Below the pieces are notes generated by a model, which saw only the letters and a program-made list of their open reading frames with translations, was not told where the DNA came from and ran no database searches. Position numbers and translations under genes: made by a program. 64,000 bases of DNA from Orobanche coerulescens (lineage: Eukaryota > Streptophyta > Magnoliopsida > Lamiales > Orobanchaceae), in NCBI GenBank assembly GCA_033398695.1, contig CM065806.1, positions 43,735,001-43,799,000 of the forward strand, read 5' to 3'. Shown here piece after piece: positions 12,798-24,856 of the stretch (position 1 is the stretch's first letter; each line of letters begins with the position of its first letter).

Positions 12798-14204
12798 TGT
12801 TAGAACCTTAGCATGGGTGACTCGGTGTGCTCGGAAGATAGGGGAGTCATGGTGGGACTGTGCCGACTGGACGTGGCACGACATTAAGGAACGGGAATAA
12901 AAAGTGATTTGGATGTTTCTTGGCGAGTGTGAGGCTAAGCTAAGATATGGAATCAAGACAATCTCGTGTTACTTTGAGGTTTTGGGCAGGTTCAAGGCTG
13001 GAAGCAGGCGAGTAATTCTTTAGCTTTTCAATGGTCACTGTCTTTACCAGGCTTTATTTCTCTAAGCCTATTATAGACCAGGAGGTAGTTACTGAGAGAC
13101 ATGCCCATGGAGTGACCCAAGGTGCTCAGCCAAGGACTTGGCAAGGTGCTGGGACTTGCCATAGGATTGGGTCACGGGTCGATCCGGAGGTGTAACCTGG
13201 CCCGGATTGGACCGACCCAGTCAGCAAACACTCCAGGTGTGGACAAAGGTCTGGATTGTGTGCCAACAACCGAGAGGGTTCAACAGTGCTGGGCGGACCA
13301 TGTTCGGAAATTGGGTAAGTGCGCAAGATGCTGGACATTTGTGCACACTTATGTGAATTGACTCAGGCTATATGGGAACAAGACTTGGGCGTAAGGGAAT
13401 GCCATATTTGGCGCAAGCTTGGCATTGACGGTTCGAGGCGGTTACGAGTTATAGCAGTTGCATGGGACTGTTTTGAGGTAGTTCCAGGCAACGACATGGC
13501 AGAACGGTTATACGGCCACTTTTGAGAAATGGTTGCAAGAAGGTTCTAAGTCATGTTCGGCATGCGGGCACACGTCATTATACAAAGCATTTGGTGGATC
13601 GCATGTGCTGTGGAGGCCGGGATCCATCGTGCCGATTGCGGGACGATTACTAGCAAGCGGTTGCGATTGCTATGGATTTGCCTGAAGACCTTGTACGTGG
13701 CAGTACAAGGCAAATGCGGGCAAGTTATGGCGAAACTGCTCGGGATAAGTGGCTTGGATGCATAAAGATATTTTCCATGCGTCGACACGTGGAGTGTCGA
13801 GCTGAACCTAGCGGTTGGGGTTGTCAGCCAATGTAGTCCTTTGCTTGGGCTATAAATAGGCGCAATGTGCATTTTGTAAGGAGATTATTGTGAGGATCTT
13901 TGAGAGTTGTACATCAATGCCTTTTCCTTGTATATTGAGTGTGCAATAATATTCAATTTTGGGGAATTGTCCAGGTAAATTGTGTGTGCCTTTACATGCT
14001 TTTGATCGTATTCCGCCTCAAACTCCTTCAAGCACGAAAGATTGCCTTAGGCTGTAGCTCTTATCATACTAAACACGAGTGCTGTGAGGACAAACACGAG
14101 TGTTTGGTGAGGATCGAAGGCTTATTGGTTGTTGTGTGGACAATCAGTGCCGGCACGGGGTTGTATTTCGGCGAAAAATTCTAGCCTGATTCGACCCTGT
14201 GACA
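12798..14204 (+). repeat. Probable LTR (element J)
   Basis: About 1.4 kb with TG...CA ends (TGTTAGAACC to CCTGTGACA). It has a good TATA box, TATAAATAGG at 13851-13860, and A/T-rich poly(A)-like sequence around 13940, as expected near the R region of an LTR. It lies just before a gypsy gag and may be its 5' LTR, but it also directly follows a purine tract at the end of copia I. There is no partner LTR in the window, so the boundaries are a judgement. Confidence 0.45.
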
Positions 14205-14238
14205 ATTTGGTGGGTTTTGAGGGAAAAGTTGCCGCGTT

Positions 14239-15066
14239 ATGGCACCTCGAGCTTCTATAGATGCAGATCGCAGATATGAGATCGCGGCTTTGGACGAGAG
14301 GATTCAAAGGTTAAAGAATTTTATGGGGCAACCTCCACCAGTTCCAGTTGTAGCAGCAGTTTTCGAACGGATCTCAATGCTGGAGACCGATTTCGAAAAA
14401 CTCCGTTCTATGACGGAAGTACTCCAGAAATCTATGGAGGAATCCCTAGTTTCTTGGAAGGAAGGTCTTTTCGGTTCAAGAGGAGATCAGTTGCATAAGC
14501 GAGGCAGTGGATGTCCGACTGGGTGCAGTCAAGGACGAATGCATGTTGTTGAGGATGGCGGTTGTTGGCTGTGGGAGTCAAGGGAACTCGTCATCTTCAT
14601 CTAGGTTCAAGATGCCTGATCCCAAACCATTTGACGGCGAGAGGAGTGCCAAAGAATTGGAGAACTTCCTTTGGGACATGGAAACTTACTTTCATGCTAC
14701 ACATGTTCCAAGTGAGGAGAAGGTCTCCATAGTCAGTATGTACCTTACTAGTGATGCCAATTTGTGGTTGCGTACACGTCAGTCGGAAGGGGCAACAACC
14801 GATCGTGAGAAGATTGGTTCGTGGGAAATGTTCAAACAGGAACTTAAGTAGCAGTTCCTGCCGTGTAACGTATCGTGGGTTGCACGTGAAGCCCTTCGTG
14901 AGTTAAAACACAAAGGGACTGTCCGGGAATATGTGTAACGTGTCAGTACATTGCCGTTGGTTGTGAAAGATATGTCAGAAGAGGATAAGGTGTTCAATTT
15001 CATGGCTGGATTACAACCTTGGGCACAAACCGAGTTGAGAAGGCAAGTTTCGGACATCACATGGGA
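14239..15066 (+). pseudogene. gypsy gag of J (truncated)
   Basis: The ATG at 14239 opens a frame with a coiled-coil-like segment. After a frameshift near 14480-14510, the gag core follows: DPKPFDGERSAKELENFLWD, then YLTSDANLWLRTR. Stops fall at 14851 and 14938. The similarity ends at LRRQVSDITW near 15066, before any knuckle. The core resembles that of element B, suggesting the same gypsy branch. Downstream sequence switches abruptly to the minus-strand integrase K. Confidence 0.78.
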
Positions 15067-15104
15067 CGGTTATGAGGTAGTTCCAGGCAACGATAAGCAG
15101 TCGG

Positions 15105-15925
15105 ACAACTTCATCCTGTCCTCTGAATAGCAATCTCATATGGTGTTTGAGCTTGTTGACCATAAACCAACTCAAACGGGCTCATATTGGTAGCTGATCA
15201 CTTGTGCAAATTGTAGCAAAATTCCGCCATGTCCAACAGCTCAACCCAATTTCGTTGACTCGCCATAGCGTAGTGTCTCAAGCACTCTTCTAATAATTGA
15301 TTCATCCATTCCGTCTGACCATCAGTTTGGGGATGGTTCGTCCTTGAGAATTTCAATTGTGTTCCGATCATTTTGAACAACGACGTCCAAAACCTTCCCG
15401 TAAAGCGAGTATCCCGATCACTCACGATATCTTCCGGGACACCAAAGTACTTTACCACGTTCTTGAAGAATAATGTGGCAGCGACATCCGCAGGACATGC
15501 CTTAGGGGTAGCAACAAATATGCCATATTTAGAGAATCGATCAACTACTACAAAAATCGAAGCCATACCATTCACCTTCGGAAATCCCGAGATAAAATCC
15601 ATCGATAGTGGTTGAAAAGGTTTGTCCGGAATGGGCAGGGGCTGCAACAAGCCACCTTCCTTCTTTATCTCCAGCTTGTCTTGCTGGCATACAAGACACG
15701 TCCGGACATAAGCTTCAACGTCTTCTGTCATCTTTGGCAAATAATACTTCTGAGACAACAATGCATACATCCGTTCCACACCCGGATGTCTATCCCACTG
15801 AGGGTCGTGTGTTTCCCTCAGCAGTTCCCGTCACAACGAACCTGCTGGCACATATGCATGTCCACCCTTGGCATAGAGTATACCATCCTCATGCCAATAT
15901 TTCCGCAAGTGGCCCTCGTTCACTT
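15105..15925 (-). pseudogene. gypsy integrase fragment K
   Basis: Reading leftward from the D insertion site, the frame gives the end of the RNase H linker and the integrase zinc finger (HDPQWDRHPG, then CLVCQQDK). The core follows: LSMDFISGF, DIVSDRDTRFTGRFW and HPQTDGQTEW, so all three catalytic acidic residues are present. It continues past a single stop near 15195 into SPFELVYG. The open part is 193 codons (15779-15198). Another stop lies upstream near 15830. D has cut away everything before it. Confidence 0.87.
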
Positions 15926-17042
15926 TGTTGTGCGACGATTTATACGCCTGGACGGCGATCGATAACAAGGCCGAGCGACCGAGTCCACGACCAAAGGAGC
16001 TACGGCGAGCTTGCCTAAACAGAGATAACGGTCCACCTTCGAGTATCTAGCGACCGACTCTCAAGGCGATCGCTTTTGACACCTAGCGATTGACTCTTGT
16101 GCCCGACCCAGGACGACCGTCTTGTGCCCCGAACAAGACCTTCGTTCGTCAAAGTCTATGAATACTGGGTCTCAAAGCAGCGCCCATGTGAAGGTCCGCG
16201 AAAGGCGCCGCAAAACATGGATCGTTGAACACAGCCTGTCACCACATTCTCCCTACCGACAGACCCGCCGAAAGGTACAAGGTGGCCACCCGTGATAGCG
16301 ACTCAGACGCGTGCAGACTTCTCATTGGACTGCACAGCTGGCTGCCAGCAACTCCTACGGACTTTAAGGAGACCAGCCCATGTGCTAAAAGGCGATCGCC
16401 CGCTTATTATATTACAATAAAGGCGATCGCCCAACATCTCCCAGTCTTATAAATAGAAACCCTCCAGCAACTGGAGAAAGGTTGGAAAATCATTTTGAAA
16501 AACATTCACAAAGGTTCCTCTCAGTTGCAACCACATGAAGAATACATACACATAGTCAGGCTCTCGGCTTCCTTTCTTGGATGTACCTCAAGATTTCTCT
16601 CTCAGCACCTCTCATCCAGAAGAGGATCGACAGAGGCAAGAATTCCTTGCAGTACAGATTCAACGAGACTCACAAGCATAGAGGCTCAAACATACAGCTA
16701 CTACACACCGTGAGAAACTGTCGATTTCTCAAGGTCGTCACAGCTCATCAATGTTGTTACAAGAACTCACAGAGCATCATACCAGGTTCTTCCGGCAATC
16801 TTCACGCTCAATAGCTAAGATAACTAGGGTCTTTAAACTCACTGTAATTGTACTCTAACATTAATACTTGTACCCCAGAATATTTGTATTAATAACATCT
16901 CGCGAGAGCATTCAAGCCCGGGAGTAACAACCCCGGCAAATCTTATGTTATTTACTTTCTCTACGGAAGTGCTCTCGCACTTTGTTTGCTATCCATCCAT
17001 TCTAGCAATATCTATCTCCGAATAATATTTTGGGTAGCAACA
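15926..17042 (+). repeat. 5' LTR of D
   Basis: 1117 bases, TGTTG...CAACA. It shares 15935-16450 with 46763-47280. GCGATCGC palindromes recur (near 16069, 16390 and 16421). A TATA-like CTTATAAATAG lies at about 16445-16455, followed about 430 bases later by A/T-rich sequence. Confidence 0.88.
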
Positions 17043-17044
17043 AT

Positions 17045-17062
17045 TGGCGCTATAGGAAGGGT
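17045..17062 (+). other. Probable primer binding site of D
   Basis: Two bases after the LTR end, TGGCGCTATAGGAAGGG begins with TGG, as a tRNA 3'-end complement must. Tat-like elements usually begin this site with TGGCGC. I cannot assign the tRNA by eye. Confidence 0.6.
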
Positions 17063-17127
17063 ATCTTAACCTTCATTTTTTCCTACCATCCCGAAGAACA
17101 CTCACTGTTCTCAGGCATATACTTGAA

Positions 17128-18699
17128 GTGACACTCACTGCGCTTCAAAGAAAATACTTTAGAATCATGACGTCTACCACCACATCGAAGAGAGCCACTC
17201 TCCGAACCACCGGACATCATATCCCGGCTAGATCCAAGCCCCAGTCGATGGCAGAGGGTAGCCGCAGCGACGCGAGCCTCTCGACCAGCCTCGCGAGCCC
17301 CAGCCTTTCGCTCAACCAGTTCCAAAACGCGGAACAGATCGGGGAGGCTATGGCCATCCTAAAGGAGCGACGGAGAGCATGCGCGACGCCCGCTATAACT
17401 CACTCGGCCATCCGCCGCGTGGGCAAACGGAAGTTCAAAGGGTTACTGGGCGAGCGATTGTCAGAAAGCCCCGATTCGCGAGAAAAGGCTCTCGCCAGGA
17501 CGGATGGTTCCGTATTCAGTCGCTTGGGAAGCGATCCATCATGGCGACCGTGGCATTATGGCCCCAACCATGAGACGATGGAATCCGAGTCCGTCACCAG
17601 GAGTTCGGCCTACCCAGCTGCCAGCCAAATTCAGGTCAGTCGTCTGGCTCCCGCTTCCAATGCCAGGGGGTCAATAATTGATCGCCTCGACTCCCGCTCC
17701 GAGTGCCTAGCCGAGAGCAGCCAGGCCGCGGCGATGGCCACTATGCAACGCCAGATCGACGAGATGAAAGCACTCTTGGACACTGGGGCAAGCACCAGCA
17801 GAAAGATCATCGGACCAACCGAGCCACTCGCGGTGCACATCGAGCTCGCCCCCGTGCAACCAAGGATCGCTCCTCCCAAAACACCTCTGTACGAAGGGAG
17901 ATCGGACCCCGAAACCCACCTAAGCAAGTTCTGGGTATACATGACCGGGTGTGGGGCATCAGATGCAACCAAATGCCGAATCTTTCCATTAACCTTGGGC
18001 GAGCTAGCCCATAGGTGGTACGTCTCGCTACCACCGCGATCGATCATCTACTTTGAGAAACTGGCGAGTGACTTCACGTCATACTTCGCCGCCAAGGTCG
18101 CCAGACCAGAAGGCCCCCACCGCATGATGAAAATCAGGCAGGGAGAAGACGAATCCGACGCAGATTACATCGAACGGGTGGATGAAATCGTCCTCACCGG
18201 TGAGCCCATCAGTGACGAACTTGCTCTCTACTCGGTCCTGGGGGGATTCTACAGACATTCGCCCATGTTTAGGCATATCACGAAGGACATCCCCCCAACC
18301 TACGCGATCTTCCGCGCTAACGCTGCCGACTTTCTGGCCAGGCAAAGGCTACTCACCCTCCGCCTGGGCGAGGGAACACCACCTCCTGTCAAAAAGACGG
18401 CGATCGCCAAAACCAAAAAGGCGGTCGCCAAGCCACCCGGCGATCTCAAGGCCTTCGAGGATGTGGAAACCCATCTCCTCCACAAGTTCAACCGAACTCC
18501 AGCCCACATTTTTTACGCCATCAAGGGGCGCGAACCGCTAAACAAGCCAAAGGCTATAAGGGACCACGGTCATCTGGAGCACAATCAATATTGTGCCTAC
18601 CACAAGAGTCCCGGCCACAACACCAACCAATGCCGCGACCTCCTCAGACAACTCTGGAGATTGTTCGAAGAAGGTAAGTTGGACAACTTATTGGCTTAG
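17128..18699 (+). CDS. Gag protein of D (intact frame)
   Basis: 523 codons without a stop, in the position of gag just after the primer site. A second ATG at 17167 could also be used. The first half is Ser/Arg-rich and of low complexity. The capsid-like core spans about residues 250-400 (motifs YEGRSDPETHLSKFWVY, AHRWYVSLPP, RQGEDESDADYIERV). Near residues 488-503 is CAYHKSPGHNTNQC, the C-x2-H-x4-H-x4-C finger typical of Tat gags. The tag stop at 18697-18699 is followed by no protease. It would form the particle shell and bind RNA; this is inferred from the family. It is one of the very few open frames of gag size in the window. Confidence 0.87.
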   Translation: MTLTALQRKYFRIMTSTTTSKRATLRTTGHHIPARSKPQSMAEGSRSDASLSTSLASPSLSLNQFQNAEQIGEAMAILKERRRACATPAITHSAIRRVGKRKFKGLLGERLSESPDSREKALARTDGSVFSRLGSDPSWRPWHYGPNHETMESESVTRSSAYPAASQIQVSRLAPASNARGSIIDRLDSRSECLAESSQAAAMATMQRQIDEMKALLDTGASTSRKIIGPTEPLAVHIELAPVQPRIAPPKTPLYEGRSDPETHLSKFWVYMTGCGASDATKCRIFPLTLGELAHRWYVSLPPRSIIYFEKLASDFTSYFAAKVARPEGPHRMMKIRQGEDESDADYIERVDEIVLTGEPISDELALYSVLGGFYRHSPMFRHITKDIPPTYAIFRANAADFLARQRLLTLRLGEGTPPPVKKTAIAKTKKAVAKPPGDLKAFEDVETHLLHKFNRTPAHIFYAIKGREPLNKPKAIRDHGHLEHNQYCAYHKSPGHNTNQCRDLLRQLWRLFEEGKLDNLLA

Positions 18700-18899
18700 C
18701 CGGAGCCCCTCCAATCTCCCAACATGGTCGCCCGAGTTGAATGCGAGCAGGCCGGAAAGCTCATACGAGCCGACCCCTCGATCAAACTTGGCGACCGTAT
18801 CTACATGCTTCAACCAAGAGAAGGGAACTTAGGAAGTCTCTCCCCGATTTCCCACCTCATCAAATCAAAGGCTACTGCCTGAGCAAACGCTTCAAAAAA

Positions 18900-19830
18900 G
18901 AGGATGACTCGCTCGCCCTCTAAAGTTCTTAATTAACATGATGGATCTAGGCAGCGATCGCCTCCCCTAGCACAACGTATACCGTCGAGGATCGTCATCT
19001 GACATGATGGTCCGAGGTAGAAGAGTGCTGCCATGGTCGCGAAAATCGATTAAACCGACGATCCGCCCATGCAAGGTTCCTTTAGGCTCCGATTGCTCGC
19101 CCTTCATTTAAATACGAGGCGGGCGTAGCCGAAGGAGTCTCCAAAACAAATCAGAGGAATACTTGCTCTCCCTCTAAAGTTCATCATCAACAATGAAGAA
19201 CCTAGGCAGGCTTTCTCCTCCCCTTACACAACGTATACCATCGAGGATCGTTATCCGACTTGATGGTCCGAGGTAGAAGAGTGTCGCCATGGTCGTGGAG
19301 GACGATGGAACCGTTCTCTGTGCCTATGCAAGGTCCCTTTGGGCCACGATCGCCTGCCCTTTGTTTAAATATGAGGCCGGCGTAGTCTGAGGGCCCTCCA
19401 AAACTAATCTATGTACACGTTCGCCCGCCCTCAAAGGTCCATCACTTAGCGTGGTGGGTCCTTCCCGGACAATGCGATGCGTCCCTCCCCCCGTCTCAAC
19501 GTATACCGTCGAGGGTCGCCATCTTAATGGTAGCCCGAGGTAGAAAAGAGCTAACAAGCCGCGGACGTGGAGTTGATTAATCCGACGACGCCCCGCGCAA
19601 GGAATCCTCCAGACCGAGACCGCACGCCCTTCGTTTAAATACGAGGCGAGGCGCAGCCTACGGAGGACCCTACCAATTAAGTGATTCGCGAGAACTTAGC
19701 CCTCAGACGGAATGTCGCTCGCGCATAATACACGGCCATGGAGGTCGGTCCATCAAACTCCGCGATCGTGCACGGCTCCTCAAGACCGAGATGGACGGCC
19801 TTTCGAGGATTCGACAAAATTGAAGACCGC
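18900..19830 (+). repeat. Tandem repeats in D, period about 256-268
   Basis: Three clear units, and a diverged fourth, follow the gag. Each has a CCCTC(T)AAAGTTC start (near 18910, 19164 and 19426), an ACGTATACC(G/A)TCGAG box (18975, 19231 and 19499) and a TTTAAATA(C/T)GAGGC box (about 19106, 19363 and 19635). No protein frame is shared between units. Tat elements such as Retand are known to carry amplified tandem repeats. Confidence 0.82.
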
Positions 19831-21179
19831 TCACTCAACGATTTATTTCGTCCCCTTACTTTCACTAAGAGAACAAAAACAAGGGGGAAGAGTGCAAAGC
19901 TATTTATACGATGATCATCCCTATTCAATTACATACGGAGATCGGCATTTTTCAGATGTTTGTGCAGCGATCGAATTTGTTGTAAAAGTTATCTATATGA
20001 GTTTATCAATTCACTTGGAGCTACACTCGCAACAATCTCTCCTCACACATTTGTACAAAGTCATGCAAAAACTCAGAAAAGCAATCATTCAAGTAATAAA
20101 TCGGAGAAACAAACATTCATTTCATTACTTGAAATATCGGAGTACATACACGGTCGCCCGAAGGCCTAAGTATTACAAAGAGAAAGCTACAAAATTACAA
20201 GGCAAAAAGCTAAAACAATAAGAATGAAGAGCCTCAGGCCCCTTCCTGGACTTCGCCTTCAACCTCCGGATCGGCCCGCGACCCTTCGCTAGCTTCCGGA
20301 GCGGCCTCCCCATCCTATGGAGCGTCAGGATGAACAATGTTCGCCAGAGTCGGATACCAGCTCAAGTCCACGCCGATGTCCGCGAGATCCAATATAGGCA
20401 CAGGGAAAGCAGGATGGAGAGGATGCTCCAACGCATATGCCTTGAAGTTTTCAGCAAGAGGTCCGACCTCTAACCCTCCCTTCTTAGCAGCTCAGAGTGA
20501 GTCAGCGAACGCCATATAATAGGAAAACTCACTGACGAACTCCACGTTAAGAAATGGATCGGCCTCGGTCACCTCTAGCTTCCCTTTCAGCTCCTCCATC
20601 GCCTATTGCGCACCTTGAAGCTCGGTCTCCTTAGCGACCGTCTCTCCCCTCGACGCCGCCAGCTCGCTAGTCAGCCGAGCGACAGTCACTTATACCTGCT
20701 CGACCTCCTTCTCAACAGCCGCGTGCAACCGTCGGGCATCTGTCATCTTGTCCCGATATCGGTCGATCGTCACCCGGGCTCGCTCATAATTCTCTCTCAT
20801 CAGCTCAAGGTCATGACTCGCCTACTTAGCTGCATCCAGGGAGTCCTTATCCATAGCCACAATCCTGTCGGCGAACTCGGCATTCTATTTTTGAGCCACC
20901 TCGAGATCCGCCTGCAGACGAGTAGTAGAAGGGTGCCCCTCGAATTCCTTCACAGCCTGGGCATCCATCGTCGCCGCCTGGAGAGAGAGAGCGAAAGCAT
21001 CCTACATTGTATTCCCGAATCGCTGGCGAGCGATCGCATCTATGTCCGTCGTCCAGGCCTTCAGCAAAGCAGAAAAGGCATGGTTGAGATACAGTGGGAC
21101 ATCGCAGGCCGTGCGAGGAGATCAGCTCGCAAGGAAATCAAGCACCATCGGCGGGCAAGCTGGGTTAGTGCTACGAATC

Positions 21180-21251
21180 CTGCATTGAGCAACAAAAAGT
21201 TAGCACATCTCCCACGCAAGTGGCGAAATTCAACAAACAAACAAAGTCTAC
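21180..21251 (-). other. Intron 3 of the D antisense gene
   Basis: 72 bases, donor AG|GTAGAC, acceptor CAATGCAG|GA. Reading through meets a stop immediately (at 21250-21248). Splicing restores a frame that runs, apart from point stops, to 20234. Confidence 0.72.
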
Positions 21252-21645
21252 CTCTCGTCTCTCTTGGGGTCGCGACCAAAGTATGGCTTCCCGCGAGGGA
21301 TCTCAGCCTCAGCGATCACCATCTCTCGCAAGAATGCCACAGAGGGCGTAGATTCATCCACCGGAGGGACCGTGGTGATCGGAGGCGCAGCGATCGGCAC
21401 CTCACTGGCAGGGGCAGAAACTGGAGATTCCTCCGACCTTTGCCGCTTGCGGTTCGATCGGAGCCCCTCCTCCCGAGTTTCCTCCCCCGCTATGATCGGC
21501 TCCACGACGGGCCTCACCTTCGGAATGAGAGGTAATGCCATCGGAGGAATCCGAGATGACTTCTTCTGGCGAAGACGGCTCAGAACTCCGGGGTTCGACA
21601 TGGCTATCTCCGCTGGAGGCTCCAAGAAATGAGGAAATCAAACTT

Positions 21646-21732
21646 CTGCAATAAAGAACGATCAAAAGACATTTAGACATATTCCTCCAACAGGACGATC
21701 GCCCAACAAATAGAGATCGTAGAAATTCATAC
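21646..21732 (-). other. Intron 2 of the D antisense gene
   Basis: 87 bases, donor CTAG|GTATGA, acceptor TATTGCAG|AA, with a T-rich tract before it. Splicing restores the frame, with a TGA a few codons into the next exon that looks like a point change. Confidence 0.62.
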
Positions 21733-21897
21733 CTAGGACCGAAAGATGTCTCGAGAAATGTAATAGCCGAGCAGACAGCCAACGACTCTCCTTGTTAATC
21801 CGGTGAGAATCAAAGTCGTCGTCCGGCAGACTTCGTATCCACTCCCAGACGACCAAAAAATCAAAAGGTAGCTCGTCGATCGTCGGAATATGGGAAC

Positions 21898-21966
21898 CTG
21901 CAAAAATGAAACCAAATTAGATCAGTTCATAACACATCCGAACAAAGGGAGAGTCAAAACCCTTAC
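21898..21966 (-). other. Intron 1 of the D antisense gene
   Basis: 69 bases, donor CGA|GTAAGG, acceptor TTTTTGCAG|GT. It is close to the lower size limit of plant introns. Splicing joins ERNP to SHIPTIDELPFDF, a sensible continuation, whereas the unspliced frame ends at a stop. Confidence 0.65.
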
Positions 21967-22768
21967 TCGGATTCCTTTCCCAGAAGCCTGTGGGAGTGCC
22001 CAGCTCGCCCATAGGATTGTCACTCGCTGAGGCCTTCCAGGCACCGGCGACCCAGAACCATTTCGTCGGATTGCCCCGCACCTTGTTCGGGACTTCTAGG
22101 ATCACCCGACCGGATTGAATGTGATAGCCTCCGACCGACCCTTTCTGAGCCGTCAGCTTGAATAGGTGGTTCATCTCAAACGGCGAAGGAAGGCGGTATA
22201 GTCGGTGACCGCCGAACAAGGTGAGAGAACAAATGATCTGGAGCCAGGCATTCGGCGTCAACTGAAGCGGCACCACGTTCCAAGCCGCCAGCAAATGGAA
22301 GACGGAAAAATACAGAGGGAACCACAACCCAGCCTCCATGATTGCTTCATTCACGGCGACCATACCCTATGGGGGTTGGTCGGCTCATTCATTCTCCGCC
22401 GGCGCAAAAAGATCCACATCTGAAGAGACATGATACCTCGTACTCCAGACGGCCAGGTCCTTCCTGGTCGCCGAGCTCCTTACCTGGCCAAGGGACCATA
22501 AAGATCACTGCGTAGCCCGAAACAGCGATCGCTTAGTAGGTTGATAAGGGTGAGCGATCGAGTAATCCCATTAATCGAACATAGGAGACGGACCGGCGAA
22601 TCTCTCCATGATTTCAGCGAAGGCCAAATAGGCCTGGCCAAAGGCACTATGCTACTCCCAATAGGCCCTCACCGCCGAATCTCTCTCCATCTGCGAGCGT
22701 CTTTGCTCAACCGCCGCCTCCCTGGCAACGTCGGCCTCATTAAATAGCACCTTGACTTCCGCGGGATC

Positions 22769-24839
22769 TATAATAATCGTACCTTTTATCGCTTATAATT
22801 ATGAATTCATGAACTTTGCAGTTTGGTTCGTAATTTTTTTCGAATATTGGTATCATGTGTTTGATTCGAGATTGAGCCTGTATGTTGTGTTTCTTGTTAG
22901 TATTCCGTTAATATCCGTTATTGCTGTGTCGAAACGCTTGTATCGCTTCTGCAACCCAGGATTAGCGTGCGCTAATTTATATGGGTAGCGTACGCAACGG
23001 AAGTTGTAGGCTAGCGCGCGCTACTACAAGAAGTTACGCACGCTAACCGGCAGCATAGGGCAGTCCAGAGAGCACTGGACTAGGACTAAAAATTTAGCTA
23101 GCGCATGCTAAGGCATCATAGTAGCGCACGCTAGGGGAACATGTAGCGCACGCCACTATTGGGTGATAATGCGCGTTAAGTGACCCGGACAGTAAGGACA
23201 GTGAGGTCTGGACTCTGGCCAGACGAGCAGGTAACGTGCGCTAAGACGGTCGTTGCATGCGCTAACTCGTCGGTCGTAGCGCACGCTATTCGGTCGTAAC
23301 GCATGCTACCGGTATGGACAGAAGGGTTTCTGAACAGGGTAGAAGGTTCTGGACTTAGACTAGACACCTGACAGCGCACGCTAACTCGATTGAGTAGCGC
23401 ACGCTATCGGATGTGGTGCACACCAGCTCGGCTGGGCAGAAGGGTTTGGGCTGGAGACCTAGGCCGATAGCGCGTGCTATTCGGTAAGCGTTAGCGCGCG
23501 CTAAGGCGCACTTATATAAATACATGTGTTTCGGTCAACACTTGTCATTTTTCATCTTCTCTCCTCTTCTTCGAGCTTCTAGACGACTCCAGGGCGGTGT
23601 AGGCGAGGGTTTCGGCGGAGCACGGTTAAAACTCAAATCTTTTCAACTTCAAGTAAAGATCTATCAATCTTACATCATCTTCACCAAGGAATTGAGGTAA
23701 TCCTTCCGTAGAACCCTAACTTTGGGGAAATTTAGGGATTTTGGGGATCTCGTTTCTCCAACTGTTTTAGCTCCAAATTATGATGGATTGTAGTTGAAAA
23801 TAGTAGTATAAGTATGATTTCATGATTTCCTCAAGGTTTTGTGGATTGATTCCAAATCTTCTTTTGTAAATCGAGCAAAACCCATTATGCCTCGTAATGC
23901 TCAATTAAATGGTCCTAAGGGTAGAACTTAGGATGGATTTTAGTGTTTTCCAACAAAATTGTAAATGATTAAGCCTCAATGTTTGTTAGGAGCGGGATTC
24001 GGAAGATAGTTCGGACCGTAGCCTTGTTCGTTGTTTGTTCCTTTGAGAGTAAGAAAGTCCAGGCAAGTACTTTATTGTATTAGTTTATGGCATGCATTTC
24101 TATGATGGTTTAGAGAATGATGAGAGTTGAAAGGTTATTCTCGGGTACTCTCACTCGGGGATTGACTCGACGGGGTCACATGGGGACCTGGTGGCTTAGC
24201 GGCTGGACCGGGTCACGAGAGATACTTTGAGTGGACATCCTCACCTGGGGATTGCTCGACGGGGCACACAGGGACTTGGTGGCTTGAGGGCCGGACCGGG
24301 TCGCGAGGATTGTCGGAGTGTTTTTACTGGTGATCGATAATGATATTCCAGAATATCGCGAATTGAACTGTTTTGGATTTTGAAATGATTTGGAAACTGC
24401 TTGTGGATTAAAATAATTGTAATACTGTACTTTCACTAGCGTTTGTGGCTAACCCCATTGTTGGGGTGGAATGTTTTGTACATTTCAGTCGAGGGACAGG
24501 AGCCCCCATGTGGCGCACACGAGGTCGACAAGCACACTGGATGTTAGAGAGCTCATATCAGTTGTTATATTTGTGATGTTTGAGTCAGTTTTATGTACTA
24601 TATTATGGTTGGTTTTGAGTTGTACTTTGTCGTGTAATGTTTGCGTTCAGTGATTGATGTTGAAGTATACTATTTTGGCCGCGGCCGAGGCCTAACTTGT
24701 GTTTTGTATCCTTTGTTGGACTGTTATGTCATGGTTATTATGTATTGGATTGTGGTTTAATCCTGTGTGCCGTCAGCCTGGCGGGACCTTTGTGTGTCCT
24801 GTGGCGTGCAATAACCCAAAGTGAAATTGGGGTGTTACA
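22769..24839 (+). repeat. 5' LTR of A
   Basis: 2071 bases. The first bases are TATAATAATC where the 3' LTR has TGTAATAATC, so the terminal TG has mutated. It ends GGTGTTACA. Between 22960 and 23515 there are at least 15 TAGCGCGCGCTA-like or TAGCGCACGCTA-like inverted repeats. About seven differences from the 3' LTR are seen in the first 225 bases by eye. Confidence 0.93.
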
Positions 24840-24843
24840 TTTA

Positions 24844-24856
24844 TGGTATCGGAGCC
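24844..24856 (+). other. Primer binding site of A (tRNA-iMet type)
   Basis: TGGTATCGGAGCC a few bases after the LTR end; one change from the iMet complement TGGTATCAGAGCC. Confidence 0.9.

Noticed and set aside
12798..14204. LTR assigned to copia I as its 3' LTR
   Set aside because: The purine tract before it supports this, but the gypsy gag right after it fits a 5' LTR of J. With no partner LTR I left it as J, low confidence.
15608..16018. Plus-strand ORF across K and the D LTR
   Set aside because: It crosses an insertion junction and opposes the well-supported integrase frame.
20606..21535. Plus-strand ORF of 309 codons in D
   Set aside because: It is the opposite-strand shadow of the antisense gene's coiled-coil exons; it resembles nothing and the minus strand has the coherent spliced frame.
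24844..24856. tRNA-like sequence
   Set aside because: Only a 12-13 base complement of tRNA-iMet, a primer site and not a tRNA gene; same for the sites in B, C, F and G.
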